DNA of 64,000 nt from Variovorax sp. Root318D1 (GTDB lineage Bacteria > Pseudomonadota > Gammaproteobacteria > Burkholderiales > Burkholderiaceae_C): assembly GCF_001424835.1 (NCBI RefSeq), contig NZ_LMCQ01000019.1:231011-295010 (forward strand). Reading direction: 5' to 3'. Positions 31,030-41,804 of this stretch are shown here, piece by piece. A program made the translations under genes and the position numbers. Below the pieces are notes generated by a model that saw only the letters and a list, made by a program, of their open reading frames with translations, made no database searches and had not been told where the DNA came from. Position 1 is the first letter of the stretch. Every line of letters starts with the position of its first letter.

Positions 31030-34000
31030 ATGAATGCTCCGACCGCGTTGACCACGCTGTTGTCACAGGCCGCAGAGCCTGTACGACTGCGCGAGATCCC
31101 CTATAACTACACCAGCTTTTCCGACCGAGAGATCGTGATCCGCCTGTTGGGCGAGCGCGGCTGGGAACTGCTCCAGACCCTGCGCGCCGAGCGCCGTACC
31201 GGCCGATCGGCCCGCATGCTCTACGAGGTGCTCGGCGACATCTGGGTGGTCCAGCGCAACCCCTACCTGGTCGACGACCTGCTGGACAACCCTCGCCGCC
31301 GCGGGCAACTGGTCGATGCGCTCAGGCATCGCCTCGCTGAGGTGCAGAAGCGCCGCACCCCCGACAGCGACCTGCCACGCGACCAGCTCGTGGGCGAACT
31401 CACGGGCCTCGTCGGCCAGGCCGTCGCGGCCTTCGACTCCGCCTTTCGCGATGTGGCGGCCCTTCGCCGCAAGGCCACGCGCGTACTGGGCCGCCTCACG
31501 GCCAAGGACAACATCAAGTTCGACGGCCTCTCGCGCGTGTCGCACGTGACCGACGCCACCGACTGGCGCGTGGAATATCCCTTCGTGGTGCTGTGCCCCG
31601 ACACCGAGGCCGAGATGGCCCTGCTGGTCAAGGGCTGCATCGAACTGGGGCTCACCATCATTCCGCGCGGCGGCGGCACCGGCTACACCGGCGGCGCGAT
31701 TCCGCTCACGTGGAAGAGCGTGGTCATCAACACCGAAAAGCTCGAGGCCATGACCGAGGTCGAGATGGTCTCGCTGCCCGGCCTCGATGCGCCCGTGGCC
31801 ACTGTCTGGACCGAGGCGGGCGTGGTCACGCAGCGCGTGGCCGATGCCGCCGAGCGGGCCGGCTATGTGTTCGCGGTCGACCCGACCTCCGCCGAAGCCT
31901 CGTGCGTCGGTGGCAACGTGGCGATGAATGCGGGCGGCAAGAAGGCCGTGCTCTGGGGCACGGCGCTCGACAACCTGGCTTCATGGCGCATGGTGACGCC
32001 GCAGGCCGAATGGCTCGAGGTCACGCGCATCGGCCACAACCTCGGCAAGATCCACGACGCCGAGAGCGCCGTGTTCGAGTTGCAGTACTACGCCGCCGAC
32101 GGCAAGACCAAGCTGCGCACCGAGCGCCTCGACATTCCCGGCCGCACCTTCCGCAAGGAAGGCCTCGGCAAGGACGTGACCGACAAGTTCCTTTCTGGCC
32201 TGCCGGGCATCCAGAAAGAAGGCTGCGACGGCCTCATCACCAGCTGCCGCTGGGTGGTGCACCGCATGCCGGCGCACACGCGCACCGTGTGCCTCGAATT
32301 CTTCGGCAACGCGAAGGACGCGGTGCCCAGCATCGTCGAGATCAAGGACTTCATGTTCGCCGAGCAGAAGCGCTCTGGTGTGCTGCTGGCCGGTCTGGAG
32401 CACCTGGACGACCGCTACCTGAAGGCCGTGGGCTACGCCACCAAGTCGAAGAAGCACGGCGGTCTGCCGAAGATGGTGCTGTTCGGCGACATCGCGGGCG
32501 ACGACGCCGACGCCGTGGCGCGCGTCACGTCGGAAGTGGTGCGCATCGCCAATTCGCGCAGCGGCGAAGGCTTCATCGCCATCAGCCCTGAGGCGCGCAA
32601 GAAATTCTGGCTCGACCGCAAGCGCACGGCCGCCATCAGCAAGCACACCAACGCCTTCAAGATCAACGAAGACGTGGTGATTCCGCTACCGCGCATGGCC
32701 GAGTACAGCGACGGCATCGAGCGCATCAACATCGAGCTGTCGCTCAAGAACAAGCTGGAGCTCACCGACGCGCTCGAGGCCTTTTTGCTGCGCGGCAACC
32801 TGCCGCTCGGCAAGAGCGACGACGCGCATGAAATTCCGGCGGCCGAGCTGCTCGAAGATCGCGTGGCGCAGGCCGTAGCGCTGGTGCAGAGCGTGCGTGC
32901 GCTCTGGGCCGAATGGCTGCGCGACGCCGACCGGCTGTTTCCGCAGCTGCAAGACCACACCCTGCGCGCCAGCTGGAAGACCCAACTGCGCCAGCCGCTG
33001 CAGGAAATTTTCAGCGGCGCCGAATTCGCGCCCATCGTTGCCGAATGCGTGGCGATCCACAAGCAGGTGCTCAAGGGCCGTGTGTGGGTGGCGCTGCACA
33101 TGCATGCCGGCGACGGCAACGTGCACACCAACATTCCCGTCAACAGCGACAACTACGACATGCTGCAGACCGCGCATGCCGCGGTGGTGCGCATCATGGC
33201 GCTGGCACGCAGCCTGGACGGCGTGATTTCGGGCGAGCACGGCATCGGCATCACCAAGCTCGAATTCCTGAGCGACGAAGAGCTGAAGCCCTTCATGGAC
33301 TACAAGCAGCGCGTTGACCCCGAAGGCCGCTTCAACAAGGGCAAGCTGGTGCGCCCGCCTGCCGGCGAAAACGTCGAGCTGCATGCCGATTTGACCAACG
33401 CCTACACGCCGAGCTTCGGCCTCATGGGTCACGAGTCCCTGATCATGCAGCAGAGCGACATCGGCGCCATTGCCGACAGCGTGAAGGACTGCCTGCGCTG
33501 CGGCAAGTGCAAGCCGGTGTGCGCCACCCACGTGCCGCGAGCCAATCTGCTGTACAGCCCGCGCAACAAGATCCTGGCGACCTCGCTGCTGGTCGAGGCT
33601 TTCCTGTATGAAGAGCAGACCCGGCGCGGCATCAGCATCAAGCACTGGGAAGAGTTCGAGGACGTAGCCGACCATTGCACCGTGTGCCACAAGTGCCTCA
33701 CGCCGTGCCCGGTGAAGATCGACTTTGGCGACGTGTCGATGAACATGCGCAACCTGTTGCGCAAGATGGGGCAAAAGAGCTTCCGGCCCGGCAATGCGGC
33801 CGCGATGTTCTTCCTCAACGCGACCAATCCGCAGACCATCAAGGCGGTGCGCGCGGGCATGGTGGGCATCGGCTTCAAGGCGCAGCGCCTGGCGAACGAC
33901 CTGCTGCGCGGGCTTGCCCGTAAGCAGACTGCCGCGCCGCCGGCCACGCTGGGCCCTGCACCGATCAAGGAGCAGTTGATCCACTTCATCAACAAGAAGA

Positions 34001-34908
34001 TGCCGGGCAACCTGCCGAAGCAGACGGCGCGCGCGCTGCTCGACATCGAGGATGCCGACTACGTGCCGATCATCCGCAACCCGAAGGCGACCACGTCGGA
34101 GACGGAGGCGGTGTTCTACTTTCCGGGCTGCGGCTCGGAGCGGTTGTTCTCGCAGGTGGGCCTGGCCACGCAGGCCATGCTCTGGCATGCCGGAGTGCAG
34201 ACGGTGCTGCCGCCCGGATACCTGTGCTGTGGCTACCCGCAGCGCGGCAGCGGCCAGTTCGACAAGGCCGAGAAGATGATCACGGACAACCGCGTGCTCT
34301 TCCACCGCGTGGCCAACACGCTCAACTACCTGGACATCAAGACCGTGGTGGTGAGCTGCGGCACCTGCTACGACCAGCTGCAGGGCTACCAGTTCGACAA
34401 GATCTTTCCCGGCTGCCGCATCATCGACATCCACGAGTACCTGCTCGAGAAGGGCATCACGCTCGCCGATGCGGGCGGTGGCGGTTACCTGTACCACGAC
34501 CCCTGCCACAGCCCGATGAAGCTGCAGGACCCGATGAAGACCGTGAAGGCGCTGGTCGGCGACAACGTGCTGAAGAACGACCGCTGCTGCGGCGAATCGG
34601 GCACGCTGGGCGTGTCGCGGCCCGACATCTCCACGCAGATCCGCTTCCGCAAGGAAGAAGAGCTCAAGAAGGGCGAGGCCGCATTGCGCGCGAGCGGCCA
34701 GGTCGGCGAGAAGGACAACGTCAAGATCCTCACCAGCTGCCCGAGCTGCCTGCAAGGCCTTTCGCGCTACGGCAACGACCTGAACAACGGCCTGCTCGAA
34801 GCCGACTACATCGTGGTCGAAATGGCCAACAAGATCCTCGGCAAGGACTGGATGCCGGAATACGTGGCGGCGGCCAACCACGGCGGGATCGAACGGGTGC
34901 TGGTATGA
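31030..34908 (+). CDS. Giant FAD-linked oxidase / iron-sulfur oxidoreductase (DUF3683)
   Basis: 1292 residues. Domains in order: N-terminal DUF3683-like region (about 15-110), FAD-binding PCMH domain (about 180-400; [15 protein letters not shown] at 211-225), FAD-oxidase C-terminal domain with [12 protein letters not shown], and two [4Fe-4S] motifs ([11 protein letters not shown] near 820; [11 protein letters not shown] near 882). Two CCG domains follow (FYFPGCG...LCCGYPQ near 1028; HDPCHS...RCCGESG near 1157). It resembles GlcD or D-lactate dehydrogenase fused to GlcF, so it is probably a 2-hydroxyacid dehydrogenase passing electrons to the quinone pool. Substrate unknown. Overlaps the HIT gene by four bases. 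Confidence 0.85.
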   Translation: MNAPTALTTLLSQAAEPVRLREIPYNYTSFSDREIVIRLLGERGWELLQTLRAERRTGRSARMLYEVLGDIWVVQRNPYLVDDLLDNPRRRGQLVDALRHRLAEVQKRRTPDSDLPRDQLVGELTGLVGQAVAAFDSAFRDVAALRRKATRVLGRLTAKDNIKFDGLSRVSHVTDATDWRVEYPFVVLCPDTEAEMALLVKGCIELGLTIIPRGGGTGYTGGAIPLTWKSVVINTEKLEAMTEVEMVSLPGLDAPVATVWTEAGVVTQRVADAAERAGYVFAVDPTSAEASCVGGNVAMNAGGKKAVLWGTALDNLASWRMVTPQAEWLEVTRIGHNLGKIHDAESAVFELQYYAADGKTKLRTERLDIPGRTFRKEGLGKDVTDKFLSGLPGIQKEGCDGLITSCRWVVHRMPAHTRTVCLEFFGNAKDAVPSIVEIKDFMFAEQKRSGVLLAGLEHLDDRYLKAVGYATKSKKHGGLPKMVLFGDIAGDDADAVARVTSEVVRIANSRSGEGFIAISPEARKKFWLDRKRTAAISKHTNAFKINEDVVIPLPRMAEYSDGIERINIELSLKNKLELTDALEAFLLRGNLPLGKSDDAHEIPAAELLEDRVAQAVALVQSVRALWAEWLRDADRLFPQLQDHTLRASWKTQLRQPLQEIFSGAEFAPIVAECVAIHKQVLKGRVWVALHMHAGDGNVHTNIPVNSDNYDMLQTAHAAVVRIMALARSLDGVISGEHGIGITKLEFLSDEELKPFMDYKQRVDPEGRFNKGKLVRPPAGENVELHADLTNAYTPSFGLMGHESLIMQQSDIGAIADSVKDCLRCGKCKPVCATHVPRANLLYSPRNKILATSLLVEAFLYEEQTRRGISIKHWEEFEDVADHCTVCHKCLTPCPVKIDFGDVSMNMRNLLRKMGQKSFRPGNAAAMFFLNATNPQTIKAVRAGMVGIGFKAQRLANDLLRGLARKQTAAPPATLGPAPIKEQLIHFINKKMPGNLPKQTARALLDIEDADYVPIIRNPKATTSETEAVFYFPGCGSERLFSQVGLATQAMLWHAGVQTVLPPGYLCCGYPQRGSGQFDKAEKMITDNRVLFHRVANTLNYLDIKTVVVSCGTCYDQLQGYQFDKIFPGCRIIDIHEYLLEKGITLADAGGGGYLYHDPCHSPMKLQDPMKTVKALVGDNVLKNDRCCGESGTLGVSRPDISTQIRFRKEEELKKGEAALRASGQVGEKDNVKILTSCPSCLQGLSRYGNDLNNGLLEADYIVVEMANKILGKDWMPEYVAAANHGGIERVLV

Positions 34909-35360
34909 CCATGGCCACCACCGGCCCGGTCCCGGGCTGCCCGTTCTGCGAAGGCCCGGGTGGCCGCATCGTGTTCGAAGGCACGAAGCTTCGCGTCATT
35001 CATGCCGAAGAGGCCGGTTTCCCGGCCTTCTACCGCGTGATCTGGCGCGAGCACGCAGCGGAATTTTCCGACCTCAGTGCCGCCGACCGTGTGCTGTGCA
35101 TGGAAGCGGTGACGGTGGTCGAGCAGTGCCTGCGTGAACATCTGTCCCCCGCCAAGATCAACCTCGCGGCGCTCGGCAACATGGTGCCGCACCTGCATTG
35201 GCACGTGATCGCGCGCTTTGCAGGCGACACCCATTTTCCCGGCTCGGTGTGGGCTCCGGTGCAGCGCGAGGCGGATGCAGCCCAACTGGCTGCCGTGGCC
35301 GAGCGCCTGCCTGAACTGGAGCGTGCGATGATGGCCCGACTGGGCACAAGGAGCTTCTGA
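34905..35360 (+). CDS. HIT family hydrolase
   Basis: 151 residues. Histidine triad HLHWH at residues 96-100 plus VIAR, preceded by [11 protein letters not shown], as in Ap4A-type and nucleoside phosphoramidate hydrolases. A possible zinc pair GCPFC is near the N-terminus. The ATG overlaps the stop of the large oxidoreductase gene (ATGA). Another ATG lies two codons later. The substrate nucleotide cannot be told. Confidence 0.88.
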   Translation: MTMATTGPVPGCPFCEGPGGRIVFEGTKLRVIHAEEAGFPAFYRVIWREHAAEFSDLSAADRVLCMEAVTVVEQCLREHLSPAKINLAALGNMVPHLHWHVIARFAGDTHFPGSVWAPVQREADAAQLAAVAERLPELERAMMARLGTRSF

Positions 35361-35776
35361 TGGCAGGTTTGCAAGCCGGCGCACCGACGCCGCAATCGAT
35401 CACCGTGCACGGCCAGTCGCGTGTGCTCGAGGTCGGGTTCTCCGACGGTGCCACCTTCCGCATCCCGTTCGAGCTGATGCGCATCTATTCGCCCTCCGCC
35501 GAGGTACAGGGCCATGGCCCGGGTCAGGAAATCCTGCAGACCGGGAAGCGCGAGGTCGAACTGGTCGATCTCAAGCCGGTGGGCAACTACGCCGTGCAGC
35601 CGGTCTTCAGCGACGGCCACGACACGGGCATCTTCTCGTGGGACCTGCTGTACGAACTCGGCGCCAAGGAGGCCGAGCTTTGGGCCGAATACGAGCGCCG
35701 ACTCGCCGCGGCGGGCGTCGACCGCGATGCGCCCATGCTCGACAAGGGCGGCGGTGCCGCCTGTGGGAGCCACTGA
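35360..35776 (+). CDS. DUF971 protein (gamma-butyrobetaine hydroxylase-like N-terminal domain)
   Basis: 138 residues. RVLEVGFSDGATFRIPFELMRIYSPSAEVQG and VGNYAVQPVFSDGHDTGIFSW are typical of the DUF971 domain, found alone in bacteria and as the N-terminal part of eukaryotic gamma-butyrobetaine hydroxylases. No catalytic domain follows. Its ATG shares one base with the HIT stop. It precedes ubiE, a common betaproteobacterial order. Role unknown; an iron-sulfur or metal link has been suggested for relatives. Confidence 0.82.
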   Translation: MAGLQAGAPTPQSITVHGQSRVLEVGFSDGATFRIPFELMRIYSPSAEVQGHGPGQEILQTGKREVELVDLKPVGNYAVQPVFSDGHDTGIFSWDLLYELGAKEAELWAEYERRLAAAGVDRDAPMLDKGGGAACGSH

Positions 35777-35868
35777 GCCGGCCCTTGGCCGCGATCACGG
35801 GGCCGTCCTGCGGCCCGCTATTTGAAGAAAAAAGCAACAAAGCCCGCCGTCTTCGGAGGGTCGCGTTC

Positions 35869-35895
35869 TTGAGGTGTGAGCTTCCGCCCTAATAT
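35869..35895 (+). promoter_or_regulatory. Possible promoter upstream of ubiE
   Basis: TTGAGG (35869-35874) and TAATAT (35890-35895) with a short 15-base spacer, just before the ubiE ATG at 35903. The spacing is below optimum and the transcript would be almost leaderless, so this is weak. Confidence 0.25.
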
Positions 35896-35902
35896 CAGTC
35901 CC

Positions 35903-36634
35903 ATGAGCACCACCCACTTCGGCTTCGAAAAAGTCGACGAAAGCGAGAAAGCGCAACGCGTCCGTGGCGTCTTCGATTCCGTTGCCACCCGCTACGACCT
36001 CATGAACGACCTGATGTCGATGGGGCTGCATCGCGCCTGGAAGGCCTACACCGTGATGGTGGCCAACGTGGGCGAAGGGTCGCGCGTGCTCGACATCGCG
36101 GGCGGCACCGGCGACCTCGCGCTCGCCTTCTCGAAGAAGGTGGGTGCCAGCGGCAAGGTGGTGCACACCGACATCAACGAAGCCATGCTGCGCACCGGCC
36201 GCGACCGCCTGCTCGATGCCGGCGTCGCGCTGCCCACTCTGGTGTGCGACGCAGAAAAGCTGCCGTTCCCGAGTGACCATTTCGACGTGGTGACCGTGGC
36301 GTTCGGCCTCCGCAACATGACGCACAAGGACTTGGCCCTGAAGGAAATGAACCGCGTGCTCAAGCCGCGCGGCAAGCTCCTGGTGCTCGAGTTCTCGAAA
36401 GTCGCCAAGCCACTCGCCAAGGCCTACGACTGGTATTCGTTCAACGTTCTGCCCAAGCTGGGCAAGCTGGTGGCGGGCGACGACGCGAGCTATCGCTACC
36501 TGGCCGAATCCATCCGGATGCACCCCGCGCAGGACGAGCTCAAGACCCTCATGAAAGAGGGCGGTTTCGGGCATGTGGACTATCACAACATGACGGGTGG
36601 CGTGGTCGCCCTTCATGTTGGAATCAAGTGTTGA
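35903..36634 (+). CDS. ubiE: Ubiquinone/menaquinone C-methyltransferase
   Basis: 243 residues. C-methylates 2-polyprenyl-6-methoxy-1,4-benzoquinol. [20 protein letters not shown] and [15 protein letters not shown] (cofactor site) are UbiE signatures, and [20 protein letters not shown] and [13 protein letters not shown] are also conserved. ATG 35903 ([13 protein letters not shown]) is chosen over an in-frame start nine codons earlier. Confidence 0.96.
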   Translation: MSTTHFGFEKVDESEKAQRVRGVFDSVATRYDLMNDLMSMGLHRAWKAYTVMVANVGEGSRVLDIAGGTGDLALAFSKKVGASGKVVHTDINEAMLRTGRDRLLDAGVALPTLVCDAEKLPFPSDHFDVVTVAFGLRNMTHKDLALKEMNRVLKPRGKLLVLEFSKVAKPLAKAYDWYSFNVLPKLGKLVAGDDASYRYLAESIRMHPAQDELKTLMKEGGFGHVDYHNMTGGVVALHVGIKC

Positions 36635-36668
36635 TGACGCGAATTCTTCGCTCAAAAGAGGAGACGAC

Positions 36669-37694
36669 ATGAAAAGTTTGAGTTCTTTGTTCCTGGCTTG
36701 CGTGCTGGCCCTGGTCAGCGTGCAAGCCGATGCAGCGCGCATCGGCGGCGGCAAATCGGTCGGTCGCCAGTCGTCCAACGTGACGCAGCGTGAATCCGCA
36801 TCGCCCACTGCGCCCACCCAGCAAAACGCGGCCACCGCAACGCCCAAGCCTGCCACGCCGGCGCCCGCTGCCGCGGCACCGAAGCGTCCGTGGGGCGCCA
36901 TGCTCGGCGGCCTCGCTGCCGGCCTCGGCCTTGCCTGGCTCGCGAATTCGCTGGGCCTTGGTGCCGGCTTTGCCAACATCCTGCTGATCGGGCTGCTCGT
37001 GATGGCCGCACTGTTCGTCTGGCGCATGTTCAAGGCGCGTTCGGCTGCGTCTTCGGGCGCCAACCGCCCGGGCGGCTTCGCATTCGAAGGCGCGGGCAAC
37101 CCGGCGAATGCCAGTTCCCCCGCGCAGTACAGCCCGAACAACGTCGGCAATGACGCGTCGGCCCGGCCCTGGGAGCGCAACACCAGCGCTTTCGACGCCA
37201 CGCCCGCACACACCGACGAACGGCACGGCAGCAGCCTTTCCGCGGCTGGTGCCGCGGCCGGCGGCAGCATGATCGGCTCGGCGCTGTCGGGTTCGCAGTC
37301 GTGGGGCATTCCGGTCGGCTTCGACGTCGACGGCTTCCTTGCAGCCGCCAAGCGCAACTTCGTGACCCTGCAGGACGCCTGGGACCGCGCTGACGTCACC
37401 ACGCTTCGCTCGATGATGACCGACGGCATGGTCGACGAGATCCGCGCCCAGCTGGCCGATCGCGCCAGCCACACCGGCGGCGCCTCGAACAAGACCGAAG
37501 TCGTGATGCTCGACGCCAAGCTGCTCGGCATCGAGGAAATGGGCGACGTGTACATGGCAAGCGTGGAGTTCTCCGGCATGATCCGCGAAGACGCTTCCGC
37601 CGGCCCCGGCCCGTTCCGCGAGGTCTGGAACATGACCAAACCCACCAGCGGCACCAGCGGCTGGCTCGTGGCGGGCGTGCAAGCGCTTCAGTAA
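36669..37694 (+). CDS. Tim44-domain membrane protein
   Basis: 341 residues. Signal sequence or first helix (MKSLSSLFLACVLALVSVQADA), an Ala/Pro/Thr-rich linker (about 35-75), two hydrophobic segments (about 78-120; GGLAAGLGLAWLANSLGLGA), a low-complexity region, and a C-terminal Tim44-like domain (about 215-341; FLAAAKRNFVTLQDAWDRAD). GAGGAGAC precedes the ATG. Bacterial Tim44-like proteins are mostly uncharacterised; here it sits between ubiE and ubiJ in the same orientation. Confidence 0.82.
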   Translation: MKSLSSLFLACVLALVSVQADAARIGGGKSVGRQSSNVTQRESASPTAPTQQNAATATPKPATPAPAAAAPKRPWGAMLGGLAAGLGLAWLANSLGLGAGFANILLIGLLVMAALFVWRMFKARSAASSGANRPGGFAFEGAGNPANASSPAQYSPNNVGNDASARPWERNTSAFDATPAHTDERHGSSLSAAGAAAGGSMIGSALSGSQSWGIPVGFDVDGFLAAAKRNFVTLQDAWDRADVTTLRSMMTDGMVDEIRAQLADRASHTGGASNKTEVVMLDAKLLGIEEMGDVYMASVEFSGMIREDASAGPGPFREVWNMTKPTSGTSGWLVAGVQALQ

Positions 37695-37742
37695 GCGCAC
37701 CGCGGCGGCCGAGAGGCCGTCCGCAGAACCGATAATGGGGAC

Positions 37743-38303
37743 ATGGCCACACCATCGTCCCCATTTTCTTTTCTCGACGATCTATTCAATCGCATCGGCG
37801 AGCGCCTTCAGCCGCCCGCCTGGGCGGTGCACGAGATCCAGCACCGTGCTGTGCTGTTTCTGAACCACGTGCTGCAGCAGGAACCTGAGGCCCAGCAGCG
37901 GCTGCTGCGGCAGCAGGGGAGGGTGGTGCGCTTCCAGTGGCGCTTCGTGACCATGGAGCTGGTGGCCACGCCCGCCGGCCTCCTTGACCTCGCGCCCGCC
38001 GGATCGGTGCCCGAGCTCACGCTCACCGTCACCGACGAATCCCCCTTCGACCTGGCACGCAACACCTTGCGCGGCGGCAAGCCTTCGGTGCAGATCATCG
38101 GCGACGTGCAGCTCGCGGCCGAAGTCAACTGGCTGGTCGACCACGTTCGCTGGGATCTCGAGGACGATCTCGCCCGGCTGATCGGCGATGTGCCAGCGCA
38201 CACCATTTCCAACGGCGCGCGCCGCGTGGTGGGTGCACTGCGCCAGTTCGTCGGCGATCGCAAGCCCCAGCAGGCCGGCGGCTCGGCGAGCACGCCCGAA
38301 TGA
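37743..38303 (+). CDS. ubiJ: Ubiquinone biosynthesis accessory factor UbiJ
   Basis: 186 residues. An SCP2-type lipid-binding domain (about residues 20-120) followed by a C-terminal helical part ([20 protein letters not shown]), as in UbiJ, which holds the ubiquinone synthesis enzymes and their lipid intermediates in the cytosolic Ubi complex. GGGGAC precedes the ATG. Overlaps ubiB by four bases. Confidence 0.88.
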   Translation: MATPSSPFSFLDDLFNRIGERLQPPAWAVHEIQHRAVLFLNHVLQQEPEAQQRLLRQQGRVVRFQWRFVTMELVATPAGLLDLAPAGSVPELTLTVTDESPFDLARNTLRGGKPSVQIIGDVQLAAEVNWLVDHVRWDLEDDLARLIGDVPAHTISNGARRVVGALRQFVGDRKPQQAGGSASTPE

Positions 38304-39865
38304 GGCGCTTCTACCGCGGGCTCTTCATCGTCTGGGTCGCGCTGCGCTACGGCCTGGACGAGCTCGTGCTCACGAGCTTCCAGAAACCCTGGCTGCGCGT
38401 GGTGGCGCGCGTCGTTTCCATCGGCCGCAACCTCGATGCGCCCCGCGGCCAGCGGCTGCGCGAGGCGCTCGAACGGCTGGGCCCCATCTTCGTCAAGTTC
38501 GGCCAGGTGCTGTCGACCCGGCGCGACCTGCTGCCGCCCGACATTGCCGACGAGCTCGCTTTCCTGCAAGACAGGGTGCCGCCGTTCCCTTCGTCGGTGG
38601 CCATCGCGACCATCGAGCGCGCCTTCCGCCGCCCGGTGGGCGACGTGTTCGTCCAGTTCGACGAGACGCCGATTGCCAGCGCGTCGATCGCGCAGGTGCA
38701 CTTTGCGACCATTCGCACCAACGATGACGAGGTGCGCGAGGTCGCGGTCAAGGTGCTGCGTCCCAGCATGCGCGGCGTGATCGAGAAAGACCTGGCCCTC
38801 ATGGCCATGATGGCCGGCTGGGTCGAGAGGCTGTCGCCCGATGGCAAGCGCCTGAAGCCGCGCGAGGTGGTGGGCGAGTTCGACAAATACCTGCACGACG
38901 AACTCGACCTGGTGCGCGAAGCGGCCAACGCCGCCCAACTGCGCCGCAACATGGCCGAGCTTGATCTGGTGCTGATTCCCGAGATGTTCTGGGATTTCTG
39001 CCATCCCGAGGTGATCGTGATGGAGCGCATGAACGGCGTGCCCATTGCACAGCTCGACCGGCTGCGCGCGGCCGGTGTCGACATTCCCAAGCTGGCGCGC
39101 GACGGCGTCACGATCTTCTTCACGCAGGTGTTTCGCGACGGTTTCTTTCACGCCGACATGCACCCGGGCAACATCCAGGTGAGCCTCGCGCCCGAGACTT
39201 TCGGGCGCTACATTTCGCTCGACTTCGGCATCATCGGCACGCTGACCGAGTCGGACAAGGAATACCTGGCGCAGAATTTCGTGGCCTTCTTCCGGCGCGA
39301 CTACAAGCGCGTGGCCGAGCTTCACCTCGAAAGCGGCTGGGTGCCCGAAGGCACCCGCATCGACGAGCTGGAAGCGGCGATACGCACCGTCTGCGAGCCG
39401 TACTTCGACCGGCCGCTGCGGGAAATCTCGCTCGGCATGGTGCTCATGCGCCTGTTCCAGACCTCGCGCCGCTTCCACGTCGAGATCCAGCCGCAGCTGG
39501 TGCTGTTGCAGAAAACCCTGCTCAATATCGAAGGATTGGGCCGCCAGCTCGACCCCGAGCTAGACCTCTGGCATACCGCCAAGCCGTTCCTCGAGAAATG
39601 GATGGTCGACCAGATCGGGCCCAGGAAGCTGTTCGAGCAGCTCAAGGCCGAGGCGCCGCGCTATGCAAAATTGCTGCCGCAGTTGCCGCGCCTGCTGCAC
39701 GATTTCCTTGAAAATCGGCCCGCCGACCACCGCCGTGAGCTGCTGGAACTCCTGGCCGCGCAGAAACGGACCAACCGGTTGCTGCAGGCCATTCTCTATG
39801 GTGGCATGGGATTTGTATTGGGGTTGCTCGCCATGCAGGTGCTGGTGCGCGTGAAGTTGTTCTAG
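38300..39865 (+). CDS. ubiB: Atypical kinase/ATPase UbiB
   Basis: 521 residues. UbiB/ADCK family protein needed for ubiquinone synthesis. The KxGQ motif reads [16 protein letters not shown], followed by the Ala-rich nucleotide loop ASASIAQVH, and [11 protein letters not shown] and LDFGIIG metal-binding motifs. Two C-terminal transmembrane helices (about 478-518; [18 protein letters not shown]). The start overlaps the ubiJ stop by four bases. Confidence 0.95.
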   Translation: MRRFYRGLFIVWVALRYGLDELVLTSFQKPWLRVVARVVSIGRNLDAPRGQRLREALERLGPIFVKFGQVLSTRRDLLPPDIADELAFLQDRVPPFPSSVAIATIERAFRRPVGDVFVQFDETPIASASIAQVHFATIRTNDDEVREVAVKVLRPSMRGVIEKDLALMAMMAGWVERLSPDGKRLKPREVVGEFDKYLHDELDLVREAANAAQLRRNMAELDLVLIPEMFWDFCHPEVIVMERMNGVPIAQLDRLRAAGVDIPKLARDGVTIFFTQVFRDGFFHADMHPGNIQVSLAPETFGRYISLDFGIIGTLTESDKEYLAQNFVAFFRRDYKRVAELHLESGWVPEGTRIDELEAAIRTVCEPYFDRPLREISLGMVLMRLFQTSRRFHVEIQPQLVLLQKTLLNIEGLGRQLDPELDLWHTAKPFLEKWMVDQIGPRKLFEQLKAEAPRYAKLLPQLPRLLHDFLENRPADHRRELLELLAAQKRTNRLLQAILYGGMGFVLGLLAMQVLVRVKLF

Positions 39866-39877
39866 AGGAGAGTCCCC

Positions 39878-41326
39878 GTGCTGTTGACGCTGGTTGTCGT
39901 TTATCTGCTGGTCACCATCGCGATCGGCCTCTACGCCGCCAAGCGGGTGAAGAACACCACCGACTTCGCGATCGCGGGGCGGCATCTGCCGCTCTACATG
40001 ATCGTGACGACAACCTTCGCGACCTGGTTCGGGTCCGAAACGGTACTGGGCATTCCCGCGAAGTTCATCGAAAGCGGGCTGAACGGCGTGGTCGAAGACC
40101 CCTTCGGCGCGGGTACCTGCCTGATCCTGGTCGGGCTGTTCTTCGCGGGCAAGCTCTACCGCATGACGCTCCTGACCATCAGCGACTACTACCGCGAGCG
40201 CTACGGCCGCGGTGTCGAAGTGGCCTGCTCGCTCATCATCATGCTGAGCTACCTGGGCTGGGTGTCGGCGCAGGTCACGGCGCTGGGGCTTGTGTTCAAC
40301 GTGCTCTCGGCCGGTGCCATCAGCATTCCGGCGGGCATGGTGATCGGCGTCGTCTCGATCCTGGCCTACACCCTGTTCGGCGGCATGTGGTCGGTGGCGG
40401 TGACCGACTTCATCCAGATGATCATCCTCGTCTCAGGGCTGGCCATCATTGCCGTGTTCGCGGGCAACATGGCTGGCGGCGCCGACAAGGTGGTGGCGTT
40501 TGCTGTCAGCAAGGACCTCTTCAAGTTCTGGCCCGAGCCCAACTGGCACGACATGGTGTTTTTCTTTGCCGCGGCCATCACGATGATGCTGGGCTCCATT
40601 CCGCAGCAGGACGTGTTCCAGCGCGTCATGTCGGCCAACAGCACCAAGGCCGCCACGCGCGGTCCCGTCATCGGCGGCGTGGCGTACATCCTGTTCGCGT
40701 TCGTGCCCATGTTCCTGGTGGCGAGCGCGCTGCTCATCATGCCGGAGCAGACCGCCGCGCTGCTGAAGGAAGATCCGCAGAAGGTGCTGCCAACGCTGGT
40801 GCTCGAGAAGATGCCCTTCGTGATGCAGGTGCTGTTCTTCGGCGCACTGCTGTCGGCCATCAAGTCGACCGCTTCGGCCACCTTGCTGGCGCCGAGCGTC
40901 ACGTTCACCGAAAACATCTGGCGCCAGTTCCGGCCCGCGGGCACCGACCGCCAGAACCTCATGACCATGCGCATCACGGTGCTGGTCTTCAGCGCCGCGG
41001 TGCTGGCCTATGCCATCCGCATGCAGGGCACGCCCATCTACGAACTGGTGTCGGGCGCCTACCAGGTGCCGCTGGTCGGCGCCTTCGTGCCGCTGGTGTT
41101 CGGGTTGTACTGGCGCCGCGCCACCACCCAGGGCGCGATCGCCTCCATTTTGTTCGGTATCGGCACCTGGCTGCTGTTCCTGGCGATGCCCTGGGGCGCG
41201 GCATTCCCGGCCCAGTTGGCCGGCGTGCTCGCTTCCTTTGGCGGCATGTTGGCCGGATCGCTGGCGCCGCAGTGGGTGGCCAACACCCGTACGCCGCATC
41301 GGCTGCTGGCCACGGAACCGGCCTGA
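39878..41326 (+). CDS. Sodium:solute symporter (SSS family), substrate unknown
   Basis: 482 residues, about 13 transmembrane helices. The SSS fold is shown by DFAIAGRHLPLYMIVTTTFA and TWFGSETVLGIPAKF in helix 1-2, and by LSAIKSTASATLLAPSVTFT. GTG start at 39878 with AGAGGAGAG seven bases upstream, 12 bases after the ubiB stop, so probably in the same transcript. The family carries sugars, amino acids, organic acids or vitamins; nothing here fixes the substrate. Confidence 0.85.
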   Translation: MLLTLVVVYLLVTIAIGLYAAKRVKNTTDFAIAGRHLPLYMIVTTTFATWFGSETVLGIPAKFIESGLNGVVEDPFGAGTCLILVGLFFAGKLYRMTLLTISDYYRERYGRGVEVACSLIIMLSYLGWVSAQVTALGLVFNVLSAGAISIPAGMVIGVVSILAYTLFGGMWSVAVTDFIQMIILVSGLAIIAVFAGNMAGGADKVVAFAVSKDLFKFWPEPNWHDMVFFFAAAITMMLGSIPQQDVFQRVMSANSTKAATRGPVIGGVAYILFAFVPMFLVASALLIMPEQTAALLKEDPQKVLPTLVLEKMPFVMQVLFFGALLSAIKSTASATLLAPSVTFTENIWRQFRPAGTDRQNLMTMRITVLVFSAAVLAYAIRMQGTPIYELVSGAYQVPLVGAFVPLVFGLYWRRATTQGAIASILFGIGTWLLFLAMPWGAAFPAQLAGVLASFGGMLAGSLAPQWVANTRTPHRLLATEPA

Positions 41327-41353
41327 AGACGCGCCTCTTGGCGGGGCGGCCCT

Positions 41354-41359
41354 TATAAT
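41354..41359 (+). promoter_or_regulatory. -10 element upstream of the FmdB-DUF502-aspS genes
   Basis: Perfect TATAAT, about 80 bases upstream of the FmdB-type gene. No good -35 at 16-18 bases. It starts the unit that leads into aspS. Confidence 0.45.
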
Positions 41360-41439
41360 CGAGGGCTTTGCGAGCGTCCTTTGCCAGGCCTCAGTCAGGC
41401 CTTTGCGCCGAGTCCGCGCCGCTTTTCCATTCAATTCCA

Positions 41440-41793
41440 ATGCCCATTTACGCCTACAAGTGCAGCGCCTGCGGCTTTGCCAAGGACGCCCTGCAGAAAA
41501 TGTCCGATGCGCCGCTGACGGTGTGCCCGACGTGCGGCGCGAGTGCGTTCGAGAAGCAAGTCACTGCCGCCGGTTTCCAACTCAAGGGTTCCGGCTGGTA
41601 CGTGACTGATTTCCGCGACGGTGGCGGCAAGAAGGCCGAGCCGGCAACCGCGGCTCCCGCGGCAGCCAACGGCGACTCCGCAGCGCCGGTCACCGCCGCC
41701 GCCAAGACCGCGGAAGCTTCCAGTCCTGCGCCCGCCCCTGTGTCCAGCCCGGCGCCGGCGCCAGCCCCCGTAGCAGCCGCCAAAGGCGCCTGA
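41440..41793 (+). CDS. FmdB-type zinc-ribbon protein
   Basis: 117 residues. The N-terminal zinc ribbon MPIYAYKCSACGFAKDALQ...CPTCGAS has two CxxC pairs, and GSGWYVTDF is the usual end of the FmdB domain. The last 55 residues are Ala/Pro-rich low complexity (PAPAPVSSPAPAPAPVAAAK). ATG 41440 begins the family homology. Often found before aspS in Betaproteobacteria. Function unknown. Confidence 0.88.
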   Translation: MPIYAYKCSACGFAKDALQKMSDAPLTVCPTCGASAFEKQVTAAGFQLKGSGWYVTDFRDGGGKKAEPATAAPAAANGDSAAPVTAAAKTAEASSPAPAPVSSPAPAPAPVAAAKGA

Positions 41794-41804
41794 GAACACA
41801 CACC

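Noticed and set aside
32686..34881. A 731-codon open frame on the minus strand opposite the large oxidoreductase gene
   Set aside because: It is a shadow of high-GC coding on the plus strand: Ala/His/Arg/Gln-rich, no domain recognised, and the plus-strand protein has clear FAD and iron-sulfur motifs.
35796..35820. GGGCCG/CGGCCC stem after the DUF971 gene as a terminator
   Set aside because: The stem is short and not followed by a run of T, so it was not listed as a feature.
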